Shown in pieces: positions 53,637-63,963 of a DNA stretch of 64,000 nt; within the stretch, counting starts at the first letter, position 1; every line of letters begins with the position of its first letter. Origin of the DNA: Mongoliitalea daihaiensis (GTDB lineage: Bacteria > Bacteroidota > Bacteroidia > Cytophagales > Cyclobacteriaceae). The stretch spans positions 2,888,001-2,952,000 of the forward strand of contig NZ_CP063779.1 in NCBI RefSeq assembly GCF_021596945.1, read 5' to 3'. Under the pieces are notes generated by a model. That model was not told the origin of the DNA, made no database searches, and was given only the letters and a program-made list of their open reading frames with translations. The position numbers and the translations under genes are program-made.

Positions 53637-54602
53637 TCATCCTATACCCGATTGAAAGGAAATAACCCGCTCTTTTTTAATATCGGCAGCTTTATCCAAA
53701 CTCACATTGATTTCAAAAGCTACCAAAATAATCAAAGAAGTGATCAACAACCACAGCATAACAGCAATCATGGCTCCAATAGATCCATACAGTTTATTGT
53801 AATTGGCAAAGTTGTTTAGGTAATAAGAAAATAAATAAAAACCGAAGGTGATCAAGAGCCCTGCAGTGAGGGAGCCAATAGAAAAAAAGCGCCATTTGTC
53901 GTGTACAGCAGGTGCAAATCTGAAAATGTATGCCGTGGCGATGGTAAATAACGAGAGTAAGACCAAAAACCGAAATGCTGCAAGTAAGTAATAATAGAGA
54001 TTGGAGGAAACGATCTCCCATTCAGAGATCGCGTACAAGATGCTGCTTCCGATAATCATAATCAACACCGCTCCTATGATGGATAAGACAAGTATAAAAA
54101 CAATACTGACGGCAATGGCCCTAGTTTTAAAAAAACTTCTGTTTTCCTTGGTTTTATAAACTGCATTGAATGCATTCATCATGGATACCACTCCATTGGT
54201 CGCTAAAAATAAGGCCAAAAAGAAACCCAAGGAAAGCAAGCTTTGCCGAGGTTTACTGACTATATCCATAATGGTGGATTCAGCTTCGTTGTAGATTGCC
54301 GAGGGAATAATCTCCGCCACAAACATCAGGATGTTTTGAGTAGTCACCGAAGGGAAGAAATAACCTATGTAAGGAATTATATTTAATAGAAAAAGCAAAA
54401 GTGGAAACATCGCTATCGTAAAACTGAAAGCCATGGCCGATGCTTTTTCACTGATCTCGTCCTTCTTGAGTTGTTCGATAAAAATTCTCCCAACGTCGTA
54501 CAGATTTTGGTCGGGATTCCCTAGATGAAATCTTCTTAGAAGTTTCGCCTGACGGACGAGTTTGATAGAATATAAACGAATGTATGATTTAAAACTAGGC
54601 AT
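53637..54602 (-). CDS. YihY/BrkB-family inner-membrane protein
   Basis: The 321-residue protein has six transmembrane helices with the YihY signature (AMAFSFTIAMFPLLLFLLN, then GSIGAMIAVMLWLLITSLI). The family was once called ribonuclease BN, but it is a membrane protein of uncertain transport function. Its start overlaps the thioesterase stop (TAATG), so it is translationally coupled to the genes before it. Confidence 0.9.
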   Translation of the reverse strand: MPSFKSYIRLYSIKLVRQAKLLRRFHLGNPDQNLYDVGRIFIEQLKKDEISEKASAMAFSFTIAMFPLLLFLLNIIPYIGYFFPSVTTQNILMFVAEIIPSAIYNEAESTIMDIVSKPRQSLLSLGFFLALFLATNGVVSMMNAFNAVYKTKENRSFFKTRAIAVSIVFILVLSIIGAVLIMIIGSSILYAISEWEIVSSNLYYYLLAAFRFLVLLSLFTIATAYIFRFAPAVHDKWRFFSIGSLTAGLLITFGFYLFSYYLNNFANYNKLYGSIGAMIAVMLWLLITSLIILVAFEINVSLDKAADIKKERVISFQSGIG

Positions 54603-55009
54603 TAGTTGAAATATGGCAGTAATAAATCTAGCAAATATTGCGGAGGTCTACAGGGTCTATGGGAATCTTTTTTCAAAAACGTTAAAGTAGTCCAACCTTT
54701 GGTCAATAAATCACCTTGCTCATTGAGGACTTCATATTCGAATTTGATTCGGATACCTGGCATTTCTGGGATGCTTGTTCGGATTGTCAGCAACTCATCG
54801 TACTTTCCAGGCTTTATAAATCGTGTATGTAACTCCAAGACAGGCATAATGACCCCTTCATCTTCCATTTGTTTGTAAGAGAAACCTGCAGCTCTTAAGG
54901 CCTCTACCCGTGCTACTTCAAAATACATGGCATAATTGCCATAATACACATAGGCCATTTGGTCTGTTTCGGCGTAACGAACGCGTACTTGAGTGGATGC
55001 TTCAAACAT
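54602..55009 (-). CDS. Acyl-CoA thioesterase (YbgC/4-hydroxybenzoyl-CoA type)
   Basis: The 135-residue protein is a hot-dog fold thioesterase with the catalytic-loop motif RYAETDQMAYVYYGNYAMYF, containing the conserved Asp. It hydrolyses acyl-CoA or acyl-ACP. Its start is 2 nt after the mltG stop, and its stop overlaps the start of yihY. The length is normal for the family. Confidence 0.92.
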   Translation of the reverse strand: MFEASTQVRVRYAETDQMAYVYYGNYAMYFEVARVEALRAAGFSYKQMEDEGVIMPVLELHTRFIKPGKYDELLTIRTSIPEMPGIRIKFEYEVLNEQGDLLTKGWTTLTFLKKDSHRPCRPPQYLLDLLLPYFN

Positions 55010-55011
55010 AG

Positions 55012-56055
55012 TTAAAATATTTTGGCTCGGGTAAGTGCAGCCTGATATCGGCGTGCATTCGCTAGGTGTTCATTATAATTGCTTGCAAACGCGTGGTATC
55101 CAGAAAAGTCATCCTTTGCACAAAAATAAAGGTAGGAATGGTCTTCTGGATTCAAAACTGCATCCAATGCTGAGATTTCCGGTAAATTGATCGGTCCTGG
55201 AGGTAGACCTAAAAATTTATACGTATTGTAAGGACTATCAATTTCTTTATGAATGTTTAAAACTCGCTTGAGCCCAAAGTCACCCACAGCAAATACCAGT
55301 GTAGGATCGGCTTGTAGCGGCATTTTGATTCGAAGACGGTTCAGATACACACCTGCTACACGCGGTCTTTCATCACTTTTTTGTGTCTCTGCCTGTACAA
55401 TCGATGCTAAGGTAGACACTTCTTTGAGCGTTAGTCCTAGGTCCGCGGCTTTCTGCTTGCGGTGATCAGTCCAAAATGCTTCATATTCCCGAAACATTCT
55501 ATCAAATAATGATTCTGCACTAATATTCCACCATACTTCATACGTGTTAGGAATGAACATGGACAAGATAGTTTCCTCTTCAAATCCAAATTTTCGGATA
55601 TTGACAGAATCCATTAACAAATCCAAAAATTGTTGTTCATTCACTTCGATCGTGCGTGTGATTTTTTCTGCTAAATCTTTCTTGGTTCGTACATTGTTAA
55701 AAGTGATTCTTTCAGGTGTTTGAGCACCTGATCGTAAGAGTCGGACCAAATTCAAATTACTCATCTTAGGTTGAATGGTGTATTTACCCGGCTTTACTGC
55801 TTCCTGATAGCCCATTGTCTTCGAAACAAAACCAAAAGTCAGTGCTTCTTGGATGATTCGGTTTTCATATAGGCTATCCAATACCATCTGAAAGGTTGCA
55901 TTGCTTGGTATATATAAAGTGTAGGGAGAATCTTCTTCTGTGAGCGTATTTGGGCTGAAAAAAGCTTGGTAGAAATAAAAGGAAAAGGATGTCAACAATA
56001 CTGAGAAAGTGACAATTAGGACTAAGTAAACCTTTGTTTTTTTGTCTTCAAACAT
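55012..56055 (-). CDS. mltG: Endolytic murein transglycosylase MltG
   Basis: The start is set at the ATG at 56055, giving MFEDKKTKVYLVLIVTF as a membrane anchor; upstream codons are less likely. The 347-residue protein has the YceG/MltG domain with the catalytic Glu in SIVQAETQK. The conserved block LQADPTLVFA and SPYNTY...LPPGPI follow. MltG cuts nascent peptidoglycan glycan strands in the periplasm. It is the first gene of the run mltG, thioesterase, yihY. Confidence 0.92.
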   Translation of the reverse strand: MFEDKKTKVYLVLIVTFSVLLTSFSFYFYQAFFSPNTLTEEDSPYTLYIPSNATFQMVLDSLYENRIIQEALTFGFVSKTMGYQEAVKPGKYTIQPKMSNLNLVRLLRSGAQTPERITFNNVRTKKDLAEKITRTIEVNEQQFLDLLMDSVNIRKFGFEEETILSMFIPNTYEVWWNISAESLFDRMFREYEAFWTDHRKQKAADLGLTLKEVSTLASIVQAETQKSDERPRVAGVYLNRLRIKMPLQADPTLVFAVGDFGLKRVLNIHKEIDSPYNTYKFLGLPPGPINLPEISALDAVLNPEDHSYLYFCAKDDFSGYHAFASNYNEHLANARRYQAALTRAKIF

Positions 56056-56129
56056 GATAAAATACACCAACTATTCGTGAATGCTGGCAAAAATAGCGAT
56101 TTTTGTCCATTGGATAACTACCTTTCTTT

Positions 56130-56546
56130 GTGCCATCACCTATACATGTAACTTGCGGAATTGTTTTGTGGAATAACAAAGTACTTTGCGTACAGCGGAG
56201 TGAAGACATGCATTTACCGTTTAAATGGGAATTTCCGGGTGGTAAAATCGAAAAAGGGGAGGATGCCCCCACTTGTCTACTCCGGGAAATTAAAGAGGAA
56301 TTAAATCTAGCCATTGAGATCATGGAGTATCTTAGTCCTGTTTTTTTTCAATACCCAGGAAAACAGCCTATATGCCTGATTCCAATGATCGCAAGCTGCC
56401 GCCATCCGAGGCTTACCTTGTCAGAACATGCAGCTTTTGTTTGGTTAGAACCCAAAAATATCTTGACCTTGGATTGGGCAGAAGCAGATATTCCGATTGT
56501 GAAGGAATTCATTAATTGGTGGGATGCTCAGCAACGACAAATTTAA
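56130..56546 (+). CDS. Nudix hydrolase (MutT type)
   Basis: The 138-residue protein has a full Nudix box: GGKIEKGEDAPTCLLREIKE, continuing to EL. The start is GTG at 56130; no ATG with a better position is in frame. It resembles 8-oxo-dGTP pyrophosphohydrolases that clean the nucleotide pool. It is divergent from mltG across 74 nt and is 34 nt before the YrdC gene. Confidence 0.85.
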   Translation: MPSPIHVTCGIVLWNNKVLCVQRSEDMHLPFKWEFPGGKIEKGEDAPTCLLREIKEELNLAIEIMEYLSPVFFQYPGKQPICLIPMIASCRHPRLTLSEHAAFVWLEPKNILTLDWAEADIPIVKEFINWWDAQQRQI

Positions 56547-56580
56547 ATTCCGTATCTTTACGTGCGTTAATGAAAGTCCT

Positions 56581-57210
56581 ATGGCAGCCGAATTTATAAA
56601 ATTATATGCGGAAAATCCCGAGATGCGTAAAATCGAACGGATAGTAGATGTATTGAGAAATGGAGGAGTGATCATCTATCCTACAGATACCATCTATGGA
56701 ATGGGATGCGATATCCGTAATCAACGTGCCATCGAAAAAATCGCTCGGATTAAAGGTGTCAATGTGAAAAAAAGTAATTTTTCATTTATCTGCTATGATT
56801 TAAGCAATATCTCTGAATTTACTCGGGCGTTGAGTACACCCGTGTTTAAAGTGATGAAAAAAACCTTGCCAGGACCATACACATATATCCTCGAGGCAAA
56901 CAACAATGTTCCAAAGTTGCTCAACAATAATAAAAAGACGGTAGGTATCCGCGTGCCTGACCATGATATTCCAAGACTTTTAGTAAAAGAATTGGGTTCA
57001 CCCATTATCACCACTTCCATCAGAGATGAGGATGATGTCATTGAATACAGCACGGATCCAGAATTGATTTATGAAAAATACAGAGACTTAGTGGATGTAG
57101 TCATAGACGGAGGATATGGACAGAACGTAGCTTCTACCGTTTTGGATGGAACATCGGGTGTTATCGAGTTAGTCAGAGAAGGCCTAGGGCCAGTAGATGA
57201 ATTGTTCTAA
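56581..57210 (+). CDS. YrdC/Sua5-family L-threonylcarbamoyladenylate synthase
   Basis: The start at 56581 is preferred over an upstream in-frame codon within the Nudix gene. The 209-residue protein carries the YrdC motifs GVIIYPTDTIYGMGCDI, SNFSFICYDLSNISE, PGPYTYIL and VGIRVPDH. It makes threonylcarbamoyl-AMP for the t6A tRNA modification. It ends in TAATG, overlapping the WbqC-family gene. Confidence 0.9.
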   Translation: MAAEFIKLYAENPEMRKIERIVDVLRNGGVIIYPTDTIYGMGCDIRNQRAIEKIARIKGVNVKKSNFSFICYDLSNISEFTRALSTPVFKVMKKTLPGPYTYILEANNNVPKLLNNNKKTVGIRVPDHDIPRLLVKELGSPIITTSIRDEDDVIEYSTDPELIYEKYRDLVDVVIDGGYGQNVASTVLDGTSGVIELVREGLGPVDELF

Positions 57211-57857
57211 TGAGTGGAGAAAAAAAATCTGCGTTCATTGATGTTTCTTACCTCCCGCCTTTGGAGTATTTCTCAGCAATTCTTGATTGCAGTGATTTGC
57301 TGATTGATGAGCATGCTATTTTTCAAAAACAGTCGGCTTTCAATAGAACTACGATATTGCTGTCAAATAAAGTGGAGTTACTTTCAATTCCTGTTTTTGG
57401 TTCGAGAAAAAGGCAACTCTACAGAGATGTAAAGATTGACTACAGCCAGAAATGGATGCAGGTCCATTTACGAGGAATCCAAAGTGCATACGGAAAAGCA
57501 CCTTTTTTTGAATTTTTTTTTCCTGACTTAGAAAATGAATTCTTAAAAAAGCCTGCCTTTTTGTGGGATTTTAATTGGGGCTTACTGACACTTTGTCTGC
57601 AACTTGCACAAATCAACATCTCCATAAAAAAAAATATCGTATATAGTCAAGAAGAAGATTTGGAGGATTTAAGGTTCTTGACACGCGATAAAGCTGTATT
57701 TAGCACACGCAATTACTATCAGCCCCATTCATACTCCCAGCTTTTTGGTGCAGACTTTGTTCCAAATTTAAGTATTATCGACTTGTTATTCTGTGAAGGA
57801 CCTTCTACCAAAAGGATTTTAGAGCTTTCTAGAAAAAAAACATTGAACAATCAGTAA
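57210..57857 (+). CDS. WbqC-family protein
   Basis: The 215-residue protein starts with AFIDVSYLPPLEYFSAI and has FNRTTILLSNKVELLSIPV and HLRGIQSAYGKAPFFEFFFP, the pattern of the WbqC family. The family is linked to sugar or amide transfer in surface polysaccharide synthesis in some bacteria, but its role here is unknown. It is translationally coupled to the YrdC gene by a TAATG overlap. Confidence 0.85.
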   Translation: MSGEKKSAFIDVSYLPPLEYFSAILDCSDLLIDEHAIFQKQSAFNRTTILLSNKVELLSIPVFGSRKRQLYRDVKIDYSQKWMQVHLRGIQSAYGKAPFFEFFFPDLENEFLKKPAFLWDFNWGLLTLCLQLAQINISIKKNIVYSQEEDLEDLRFLTRDKAVFSTRNYYQPHSYSQLFGADFVPNLSIIDLLFCEGPSTKRILELSRKKTLNNQ

Positions 57858-57927
57858 AAGGATTGTGTTTTTAAAACAAATTCGGTAACATTAGTACAGA
57901 ATTCAACTTAATTCAGAAAGGAAATAC

Positions 57928-60462
57928 ATGGAAGCAAAATTTTCAAACAGAGTTAAAGAGGTGATCTCTCTTAGTCGCGAAGAGGCTTTGCGTTTAGGAC
58001 ATGATTACATCGGCACGGAGCACCTCTTGCTGGGCATGATTCGTGAAGGAGAAGGAGTGGCTGTTTCCATACTTAAAAAATTGGGTGTTCCTTTGGACGA
58101 ACTCCGGAATGCTATCGAGCGGGCTGTAAAAGGAACCGCCAGCCACAACGTAAAAAATCTCGCCAATATTCCTTTGACCAGGCAGTCTGAGAAAGTTTTG
58201 AAAATCACATACTTGGAAGCTAAGATTTTTAAAAGTCAATTGATCGGCACAGAGCACTTATTGTTATCTATTCTTAGAGACGAAGACAATATTGCTACCC
58301 AAATTCTTCATAAATTTGACACCAATTACGATGCTGTCAAAGAAATGTTGGAGTTCCAAACCGATACTGGTCCAAGAGGAAAGGCGGAAGCTGATGATCA
58401 AGATGATGATAGCTCTAAGTTATTTGGAGGATCCTCGGGCAGTGGTTCTAGTTCAGGTGCTTCCAAAGGTGGTGCTGAAAAATCCCGCACACCAGTTTTG
58501 GATAATTTTGGAAGAGATCTTACCAAAATGGCCGAAGATGATAAATTAGATCCAATCATCGGTAGAGAAAAAGAAATCGAACGTGTTGCTCAAATTCTTT
58601 CCAGAAGAAAGAAAAATAATCCGATTCTTATAGGTGAGCCTGGAGTTGGTAAAACTGCTATTGCGGAAGGATTGGCTTTGAGAATTATTCAAAAAAAGGT
58701 TTCTCGCGTTTTATTCAATAAACGTGTAGTTACGCTAGACTTGGCATCTCTTGTAGCAGGAACCAAATACAGGGGGCAGTTTGAGGAGCGAATGAAAGCT
58801 GTCATGAATGAATTGGAAAAATCACCTAACGTGATTCTATTCATTGATGAACTGCATACAATTGTAGGAGCTGGGGGAGCAAGTGGTTCTTTGGATGCGT
58901 CCAACATGTTTAAGCCTGCGCTAGCTAGAGGAGAAATCCAATGCATAGGAGCTACTACCTTGGATGAATACAGACAATACATTGAAAAAGATGGAGCTCT
59001 GGCAAGAAGGTTTCAAATGGTCATGGTAGACGCTACCACGCCGGAAGAAACTGTTCAAATCCTCAATAACATCAAGGATAAATACGAGGATCACCACAAT
59101 GTAATTTATACTACAGAGGCAATAGAAGCCTGTGTGAAATTGTCTGATCGATATATTTCTGATCGATTCCTTCCTGATAAAGCGATTGATATTTTAGATG
59201 AAGCTGGAGCACGGGTTCATATCAATAATATCCATGTACCAGAGGATATCCTAAAATTGGAAGCCGAGGTAGAGCATATTAAAATTGAAAAAAATCGTGT
59301 AGTTAAGAGTCAAAAATACGAAGAAGCAGCTCAGTTGCGGGATAAGGAGAAGAAACTACTAGAACAGCTGGAAACAGAAAAGCAAAAGTGGGAAGAAGAA
59401 AGCAAAACCAAACGTTACAAGGTTGACGAAGAAAATGTAGCGGAAGTCATTGCTATGATGACTGGAATTCCTGCTAATAGAATCGCTCAAAAAGAAGGAG
59501 CTAAGCTTCTGAATATGGGAGAAGATTTGAAAGCAAAAGTCATCGGTCAAGAAGAAGCAATCAAAAAGTTGACAAAGGCTATTCAGAGAACTCGGGTTGG
59601 GTTGAAAGATCCTAAAAAGCCAATTGGTTCGTTCATATTTCTAGGCCCTACAGGTGTCGGAAAAACTGAATTAGCAAAAATGCTTGCTACTTACCTCTTT
59701 GACAAAGAAGATTCGTTGATTAGAATAGATATGTCTGAGTATATGGAGAAATTCTCTGTATCTAGGCTTGTTGGAGCGCCTCCAGGATATGTGGGGTATG
59801 AAGAAGGTGGGCAATTGACTGAAAAAGTAAGAAGAAAGCCATATTCAGTAGTGTTACTAGATGAAATTGAAAAAGCGCATCCGGATGTCTTCAATATTCT
59901 TTTACAGGTATTGGATGATGGAATCCTTACAGATGGTCTTGGTAGACGAGTAGATTTTAGAAATACAATCATCATCATGACCTCCAATATCGGGGTTCGA
60001 GATTTGAAAGACTTCGGAGCTGGGATTGGTTTCTCATCCAAGGCTAAACAAAATAGCATGGATGAAGTCATGAAGTCTACCATCCAAAGCGCCTTGAAAA
60101 AAGCCTTCAGTCCTGAGTTTTTGAACAGATTGGATGATGTAGTGGTCTTTAATTCCTTGGAGAAATCTCATATTCATCAAATTATCGATATCAGTTTGAA
60201 TAAGTTGTTTGGTCGAATTACAGATTTAGGTTATTCAATTGAATTGACTGCTACTGCTAAAGATTTCTTGGCTGAAAAAGGCTATGATCAACAGTACGGT
60301 GCAAGACCATTGAATAGAGCCATTCAAAAATACTTGGAAGATGCCTTAGCAGAAGAGATTTTGAAAGGTGAATTATCTGAAGGGGATATTATAACTGCCG
60401 ATTACCCTGGAGAGGGCGATTCCTTAATTATCAGTGTCAAAAAACAGGAGGAAGCGTCCTAA
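57928..60462 (+). CDS. clpC: ClpC-type ATP-dependent protease ATPase
   Basis: The 844-residue protein has two N-terminal Clp repeats ([17 protein letters not shown] and [14 protein letters not shown]) and two AAA+ modules. Walker A motifs are GEPGVGKTA and GPTGVGKTE; Walker B motifs are ILFIDELHT and [12 protein letters not shown] short coiled middle domain ([19 protein letters not shown]) marks it as ClpC rather than ClpB. It unfolds proteins for ClpP. A purine-rich AAAGGAAA lies 7-10 nt before the ATG and may be the ribosome site. A strong terminator follows. Confidence 0.95.
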   Translation: MEAKFSNRVKEVISLSREEALRLGHDYIGTEHLLLGMIREGEGVAVSILKKLGVPLDELRNAIERAVKGTASHNVKNLANIPLTRQSEKVLKITYLEAKIFKSQLIGTEHLLLSILRDEDNIATQILHKFDTNYDAVKEMLEFQTDTGPRGKAEADDQDDDSSKLFGGSSGSGSSSGASKGGAEKSRTPVLDNFGRDLTKMAEDDKLDPIIGREKEIERVAQILSRRKKNNPILIGEPGVGKTAIAEGLALRIIQKKVSRVLFNKRVVTLDLASLVAGTKYRGQFEERMKAVMNELEKSPNVILFIDELHTIVGAGGASGSLDASNMFKPALARGEIQCIGATTLDEYRQYIEKDGALARRFQMVMVDATTPEETVQILNNIKDKYEDHHNVIYTTEAIEACVKLSDRYISDRFLPDKAIDILDEAGARVHINNIHVPEDILKLEAEVEHIKIEKNRVVKSQKYEEAAQLRDKEKKLLEQLETEKQKWEEESKTKRYKVDEENVAEVIAMMTGIPANRIAQKEGAKLLNMGEDLKAKVIGQEEAIKKLTKAIQRTRVGLKDPKKPIGSFIFLGPTGVGKTELAKMLATYLFDKEDSLIRIDMSEYMEKFSVSRLVGAPPGYVGYEEGGQLTEKVRRKPYSVVLLDEIEKAHPDVFNILLQVLDDGILTDGLGRRVDFRNTIIIMTSNIGVRDLKDFGAGIGFSSKAKQNSMDEVMKSTIQSALKKAFSPEFLNRLDDVVVFNSLEKSHIHQIIDISLNKLFGRITDLGYSIELTATAKDFLAEKGYDQQYGARPLNRAIQKYLEDALAEEILKGELSEGDIITADYPGEGDSLIISVKKQEEAS

Positions 60463-60468
60463 AATAAT

Positions 60469-60496
60469 AGCCCGGGTCATCCCGGGCTTTTTTTTT
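60469..60496 (+). terminator. Rho-independent terminator
   Basis: AGCCCGGG-TCAT-CCCGGGCT forms an 8-bp GC-rich hairpin directly followed by a run of T. It starts 6 nt after the clpC stop. Confidence 0.95.
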
Positions 60497-60553
60497 AACC
60501 ATCCTTAACGATAGGTTTTAGATTATTTTTGTATTTCTTGCGTTTACACATCT

Positions 60554-61468
60554 ATGGTCCGTTTAAAAAAATTATTTTTCAAATTGTTTTTGATTGGCTT
60601 GGCGTTTCCTTTTTGGATTTCACAAAAAGTACCGCAAACCAAGCAATTACCCATCATCCCTGAATATCAGGATTCTCTGTATTCAGGTCCAAAAAGTATG
60701 GGTAAGTTAAAGAATTCATCCATCGATGAGGCTAGTGGCTTGGTTTTTTCAAGGAATCATGCGGGAATTATGTACACCCATAATGATAGTGGTGGCAAAC
60801 CAATCGTATTTATCATTGATACATTGGGAAACAGTAGAGGAACCATTACATTAAAAGGTGTAAAAAACAGGGATTGGGAGGATATTTCAATTGGTCCTGG
60901 ACCGGTGGCTGACGTGAATTACATTTACGTGGGTGAAATTGGAGACAATCAAGCTAAATACAATGAAATTAAGATTTATCGCTTTCCTGAACCTCAAAAC
61001 CTGGATGAAGCGCTGGAAGTAGAACCAGAGGTTCTCATCTTAACTTATCCTGATGGACCAAAAGATGCCGAAACCTTGATGGTAGATCCGTTGTCACAGG
61101 ATATCTATGTTTTATCCAAAAGGGATAGTGCAAATATTCTCTATAAGGTTTCCCAGAAGGCCTTTCAACAAAAGCAAGCTGTACTTCAACAGGTATTAAA
61201 ACTACCCTTTACCATGTCAGTGGCCGGAGATATTAGTACGTGTGGATCTAAGATCTTAGTAAAAAACTATTTGATGGTGTTCTTTTGGGAACGGAAGCCT
61301 GATCAAACCATTGAAGAGGCCATGTCTAAAGACCCTTTGATTTTACCTTACAAACCAGAACCGCAAGGAGAAGCAATAGCATGGCATCCTACCTTGGATC
61401 GTTATGTCACCTTAAGCGAAAAGCGTTTCAATATCTGGCCAGAACTGTATCGATATGATAAAAAATAG
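60554..61468 (+). CDS. Secreted propeller-like protein of unknown function
   Basis: The 304-residue protein has an N-terminal signal segment (LFFKLFLIGLAFPFWIS). The mature part repeats propeller strands (EASGLVFSRNHAGIMYTHND, WEDISIGPGPV, IYVGEIGDN, SLSQDIYVLSK-like). It resembles uncharacterised Bacteroidota envelope proteins. TATTTTTG at 60524-60531 could be its -7 element. No enzyme motif was seen. Confidence 0.6.
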   Translation: MVRLKKLFFKLFLIGLAFPFWISQKVPQTKQLPIIPEYQDSLYSGPKSMGKLKNSSIDEASGLVFSRNHAGIMYTHNDSGGKPIVFIIDTLGNSRGTITLKGVKNRDWEDISIGPGPVADVNYIYVGEIGDNQAKYNEIKIYRFPEPQNLDEALEVEPEVLILTYPDGPKDAETLMVDPLSQDIYVLSKRDSANILYKVSQKAFQQKQAVLQQVLKLPFTMSVAGDISTCGSKILVKNYLMVFFWERKPDQTIEEAMSKDPLILPYKPEPQGEAIAWHPTLDRYVTLSEKRFNIWPELYRYDKK

Positions 61469-61494
61469 CTAATTTCGTAGCAAATCAGCAATTT

Positions 61495-62436
61495 ATGAGC
61501 CAGCAAACTAGTTCAACCATCTTGATGGTTAGACCTTCCAACTTTGGATTTAATCCTGAAACAGCTTCCAATAACTTTTATCAAAAGCAGGACGAAAGAA
61601 CTGCGGATGCTATCAATGCCTTGGCAGTTACTGAGTTTGATGGCTTTGTACAATTGTTGCAAGAAAAAGGTATCCATGTGCTCGTCGTAGAAGACAGCCC
61701 AAATCCTGTAAAAACAGATGCGATTTTTCCCAATAACTGGTTTAGTACCCATGACGATGGTAAGGTTATTTTGTATCCTATGTTTTCCTCCAATAGGCGC
61801 TTGGAGCGAAGGAAGGATATCATCGAATTGCTGATCAATGGAGGCTTCAAGGTAGATGAAATCATTGATTTGAGTTTTTTTGAGCAAGATGAGCAGTATT
61901 TGGAAGGAACAGGCAGCTTGATATTAGATAGGGTCAATCATGTCTGCTATGCTTGCCGCTCGGTTAGAACTCATGCCGTTCCTCTGGAGTATTTTAGTAG
62001 AATCATGGATTATGAACTCATCGAATTTGATGCAATGCAGGAAATCAATGGTCGGTTGAGTCCTATTTACCACACCAATGTAATGATGCATGTAGGCTCC
62101 GATGTAGCTGTCATTTGTTTAGAAAGTATTCCCTCTTCTGCTGAGCGGTTGCAGGTGCAGGTGTATTTGGAGAAAACTGGTAAAAAAATAATTCCCATTA
62201 CAACCAAACAGAAATTTGAATTTGCAGGTAACATGCTGGAGGTGCAAAACGAACAAGGGGAAAAATTTACGGTGATGTCCAACGCTGCTTTGAATTCCCT
62301 TAGTACAGCTCAAGTGAAAAGTATTGAGAAGTATACTGAAATAATTGCTCCCCCAATCCCTACTATTGAAAAATTAGGTGGAGGAAGTGCACGGTGCATG
62401 ATGGCAGAAATTTTCTTGCCTTTAGTGAAGGTCTGA
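61495..62436 (+). CDS. ctlX: CtlX-type arginine deiminase-related hydrolase
   Basis: The 313-residue protein has the CtlX/guanidine-modifying pattern: LMVRPSNFGFN and AIFPNNWFSTHDDGKVILYP at the start, EGTGSLILDR with the substrate Glu/Asp, His in YHTNVMMHVG, and the catalytic Cys in GGGSARCMMAEIF. It is probably cytosolic, acting on citrulline or related compounds. Its last 15 nt overlap the 3' end of the SulP gene on the other strand. Confidence 0.85.
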   Translation: MSQQTSSTILMVRPSNFGFNPETASNNFYQKQDERTADAINALAVTEFDGFVQLLQEKGIHVLVVEDSPNPVKTDAIFPNNWFSTHDDGKVILYPMFSSNRRLERRKDIIELLINGGFKVDEIIDLSFFEQDEQYLEGTGSLILDRVNHVCYACRSVRTHAVPLEYFSRIMDYELIEFDAMQEINGRLSPIYHTNVMMHVGSDVAVICLESIPSSAERLQVQVYLEKTGKKIIPITTKQKFEFAGNMLEVQNEQGEKFTVMSNAALNSLSTAQVKSIEKYTEIIAPPIPTIEKLGGGSARCMMAEIFLPLVKV

Positions 62437-63963
62437 GATTTTCACCTGTTCGATGTGGATGGTCTCCACTTCGATATTTTTAGTGCTGGCGGCAACCTTA
62501 AAATTTTCGATCACTTCTAAGACATCGTAATCTATTACCTTGGAGTGTGAGCCATCGATAATCACTTTTCGGTCTTCTGGAATAGCATTTAAAGCCTTGA
62601 TTAGTGCCCCTTTATTGAGAAAGCTTACTTCTTCCGATAGCGTGATGTATAAGGTCTTGCCATTTTCTTCCATGCGCTCTTCCATAAAATGGGAATTACG
62701 CAAGTTGGCGAGGAGGATATAGATAATGGAAACACCAATCCCCAAAGCTATCCCAAAAAGTAAATCCAAAAATACTACGCCAAAAACAGTAATGAGGAAC
62801 GGGAGAAACTGATTCCAACCCAATTTGGCTTGTGTTTTGAAGAGCGATACACGGGCAAGTTTGTAGCCTACCATAACCAAAATCGCAGCCAAGCTTGCAA
62901 GAGGAATTAAATTTAAAATACCCGGTATCAGTATGAAGCTCAAAAGGAGTAAAAAACCATGAATAATTGCTGCTAATTTACTTGAGGCTCCTGCACTGAT
63001 ATTGGCAGAACTTCTTACGATTACCGCTGTCAATGGTAGTCCTCCGATGAATCCATTGATAATATTTCCTATTCCCTGTGCAAAAAGCTCCTGATTAGGG
63101 GGTGAAATTCGTTTATGTGGATCAATTTTATCCGCAGCTTCCACACTTAACAAGGTTTCCAAGCTTCCAATTACGGCAATGGTAATGGCAACAACCCATA
63201 GTTGACGGCTGAAAATTCCGGAAAAATTGGGCGTATGGAACAATGCAATAAATTCATTCCAAGATTCGGCATGTGGCAAGGTTACTCTCAAAGGATTTTC
63301 AAGATAGAATACAGGCCAGAAAGCTTTGAATCCTTCATTGAGTAAGATACCAGCGACAACTACCAAGAGTGGCGCAGGAATAAGCTTTTTCAGAATGAAT
63401 TTATTGACACTTTTACTATCCCATATTCGGAGGATACTGATGGATACCACTCCTATGATGAAAGCTCCTGTTTTGACTTGAGTAGGGGCAGCACCGAAAA
63501 TTTCAAAAGGATTTAAATCTGTCAATTGTGACAATTCTCCAAAGCCAAGAAGATAAGGCGACTGTTTGATTATTAAAATGATACCTATACCAGCCAGCAT
63601 TCCCTTGATCACAGATGTGGGGAAAAAGTAACCTATGACCCCGGCTTTGGAAGCAGCAAAAACCAATTGAATACAACCTGCAAGCACGACTGCTGCCAGG
63701 AAACTTTCAAAACTACCCAATTCTCCAATCGCTGAAAATACAATCACCGTCAAGCCTGCTGCAGGTCCTGAAACAGAGGTATGGGAGCCTGATACTATTC
63801 CAACGACTATTCCTCCAATGATACCGGATATAATTCCTGCAAATAAAGGAGCACCAGATGCCAATGCTATGCCTAAGCACAAGGGGAGAGCAACTAAAAA
63901 CACAACCAGGCCAGCTGGCAGGTCTTTGTGTAGGTTTGCGAAGAGGTCTTTCCCTCTATTCAT
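62422..63963 (-). CDS. SulP-family inorganic anion transporter
   Basis: The 513-residue protein has about 10-12 transmembrane helices with the SulP signatures (VALPLCLGIALASGAPLFAG, SGPAAGLTVIV, NIINGFIGGLPLTAVIVRSS). A C-terminal STAS domain follows (KVIIDGSHSKVIDYDVLEVI). It carries sulfate, bicarbonate or similar anions across the inner membrane. Its end overlaps ctlX by 15 nt in convergent orientation. Confidence 0.92.
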   Translation of the reverse strand: MNRGKDLFANLHKDLPAGLVVFLVALPLCLGIALASGAPLFAGIISGIIGGIVVGIVSGSHTSVSGPAAGLTVIVFSAIGELGSFESFLAAVVLAGCIQLVFAASKAGVIGYFFPTSVIKGMLAGIGIILIIKQSPYLLGFGELSQLTDLNPFEIFGAAPTQVKTGAFIIGVVSISILRIWDSKSVNKFILKKLIPAPLLVVVAGILLNEGFKAFWPVFYLENPLRVTLPHAESWNEFIALFHTPNFSGIFSRQLWVVAITIAVIGSLETLLSVEAADKIDPHKRISPPNQELFAQGIGNIINGFIGGLPLTAVIVRSSANISAGASSKLAAIIHGFLLLLSFILIPGILNLIPLASLAAILVMVGYKLARVSLFKTQAKLGWNQFLPFLITVFGVVFLDLLFGIALGIGVSIIYILLANLRNSHFMEERMEENGKTLYITLSEEVSFLNKGALIKALNAIPEDRKVIIDGSHSKVIDYDVLEVIENFKVAASTKNIEVETIHIEQVKISDLH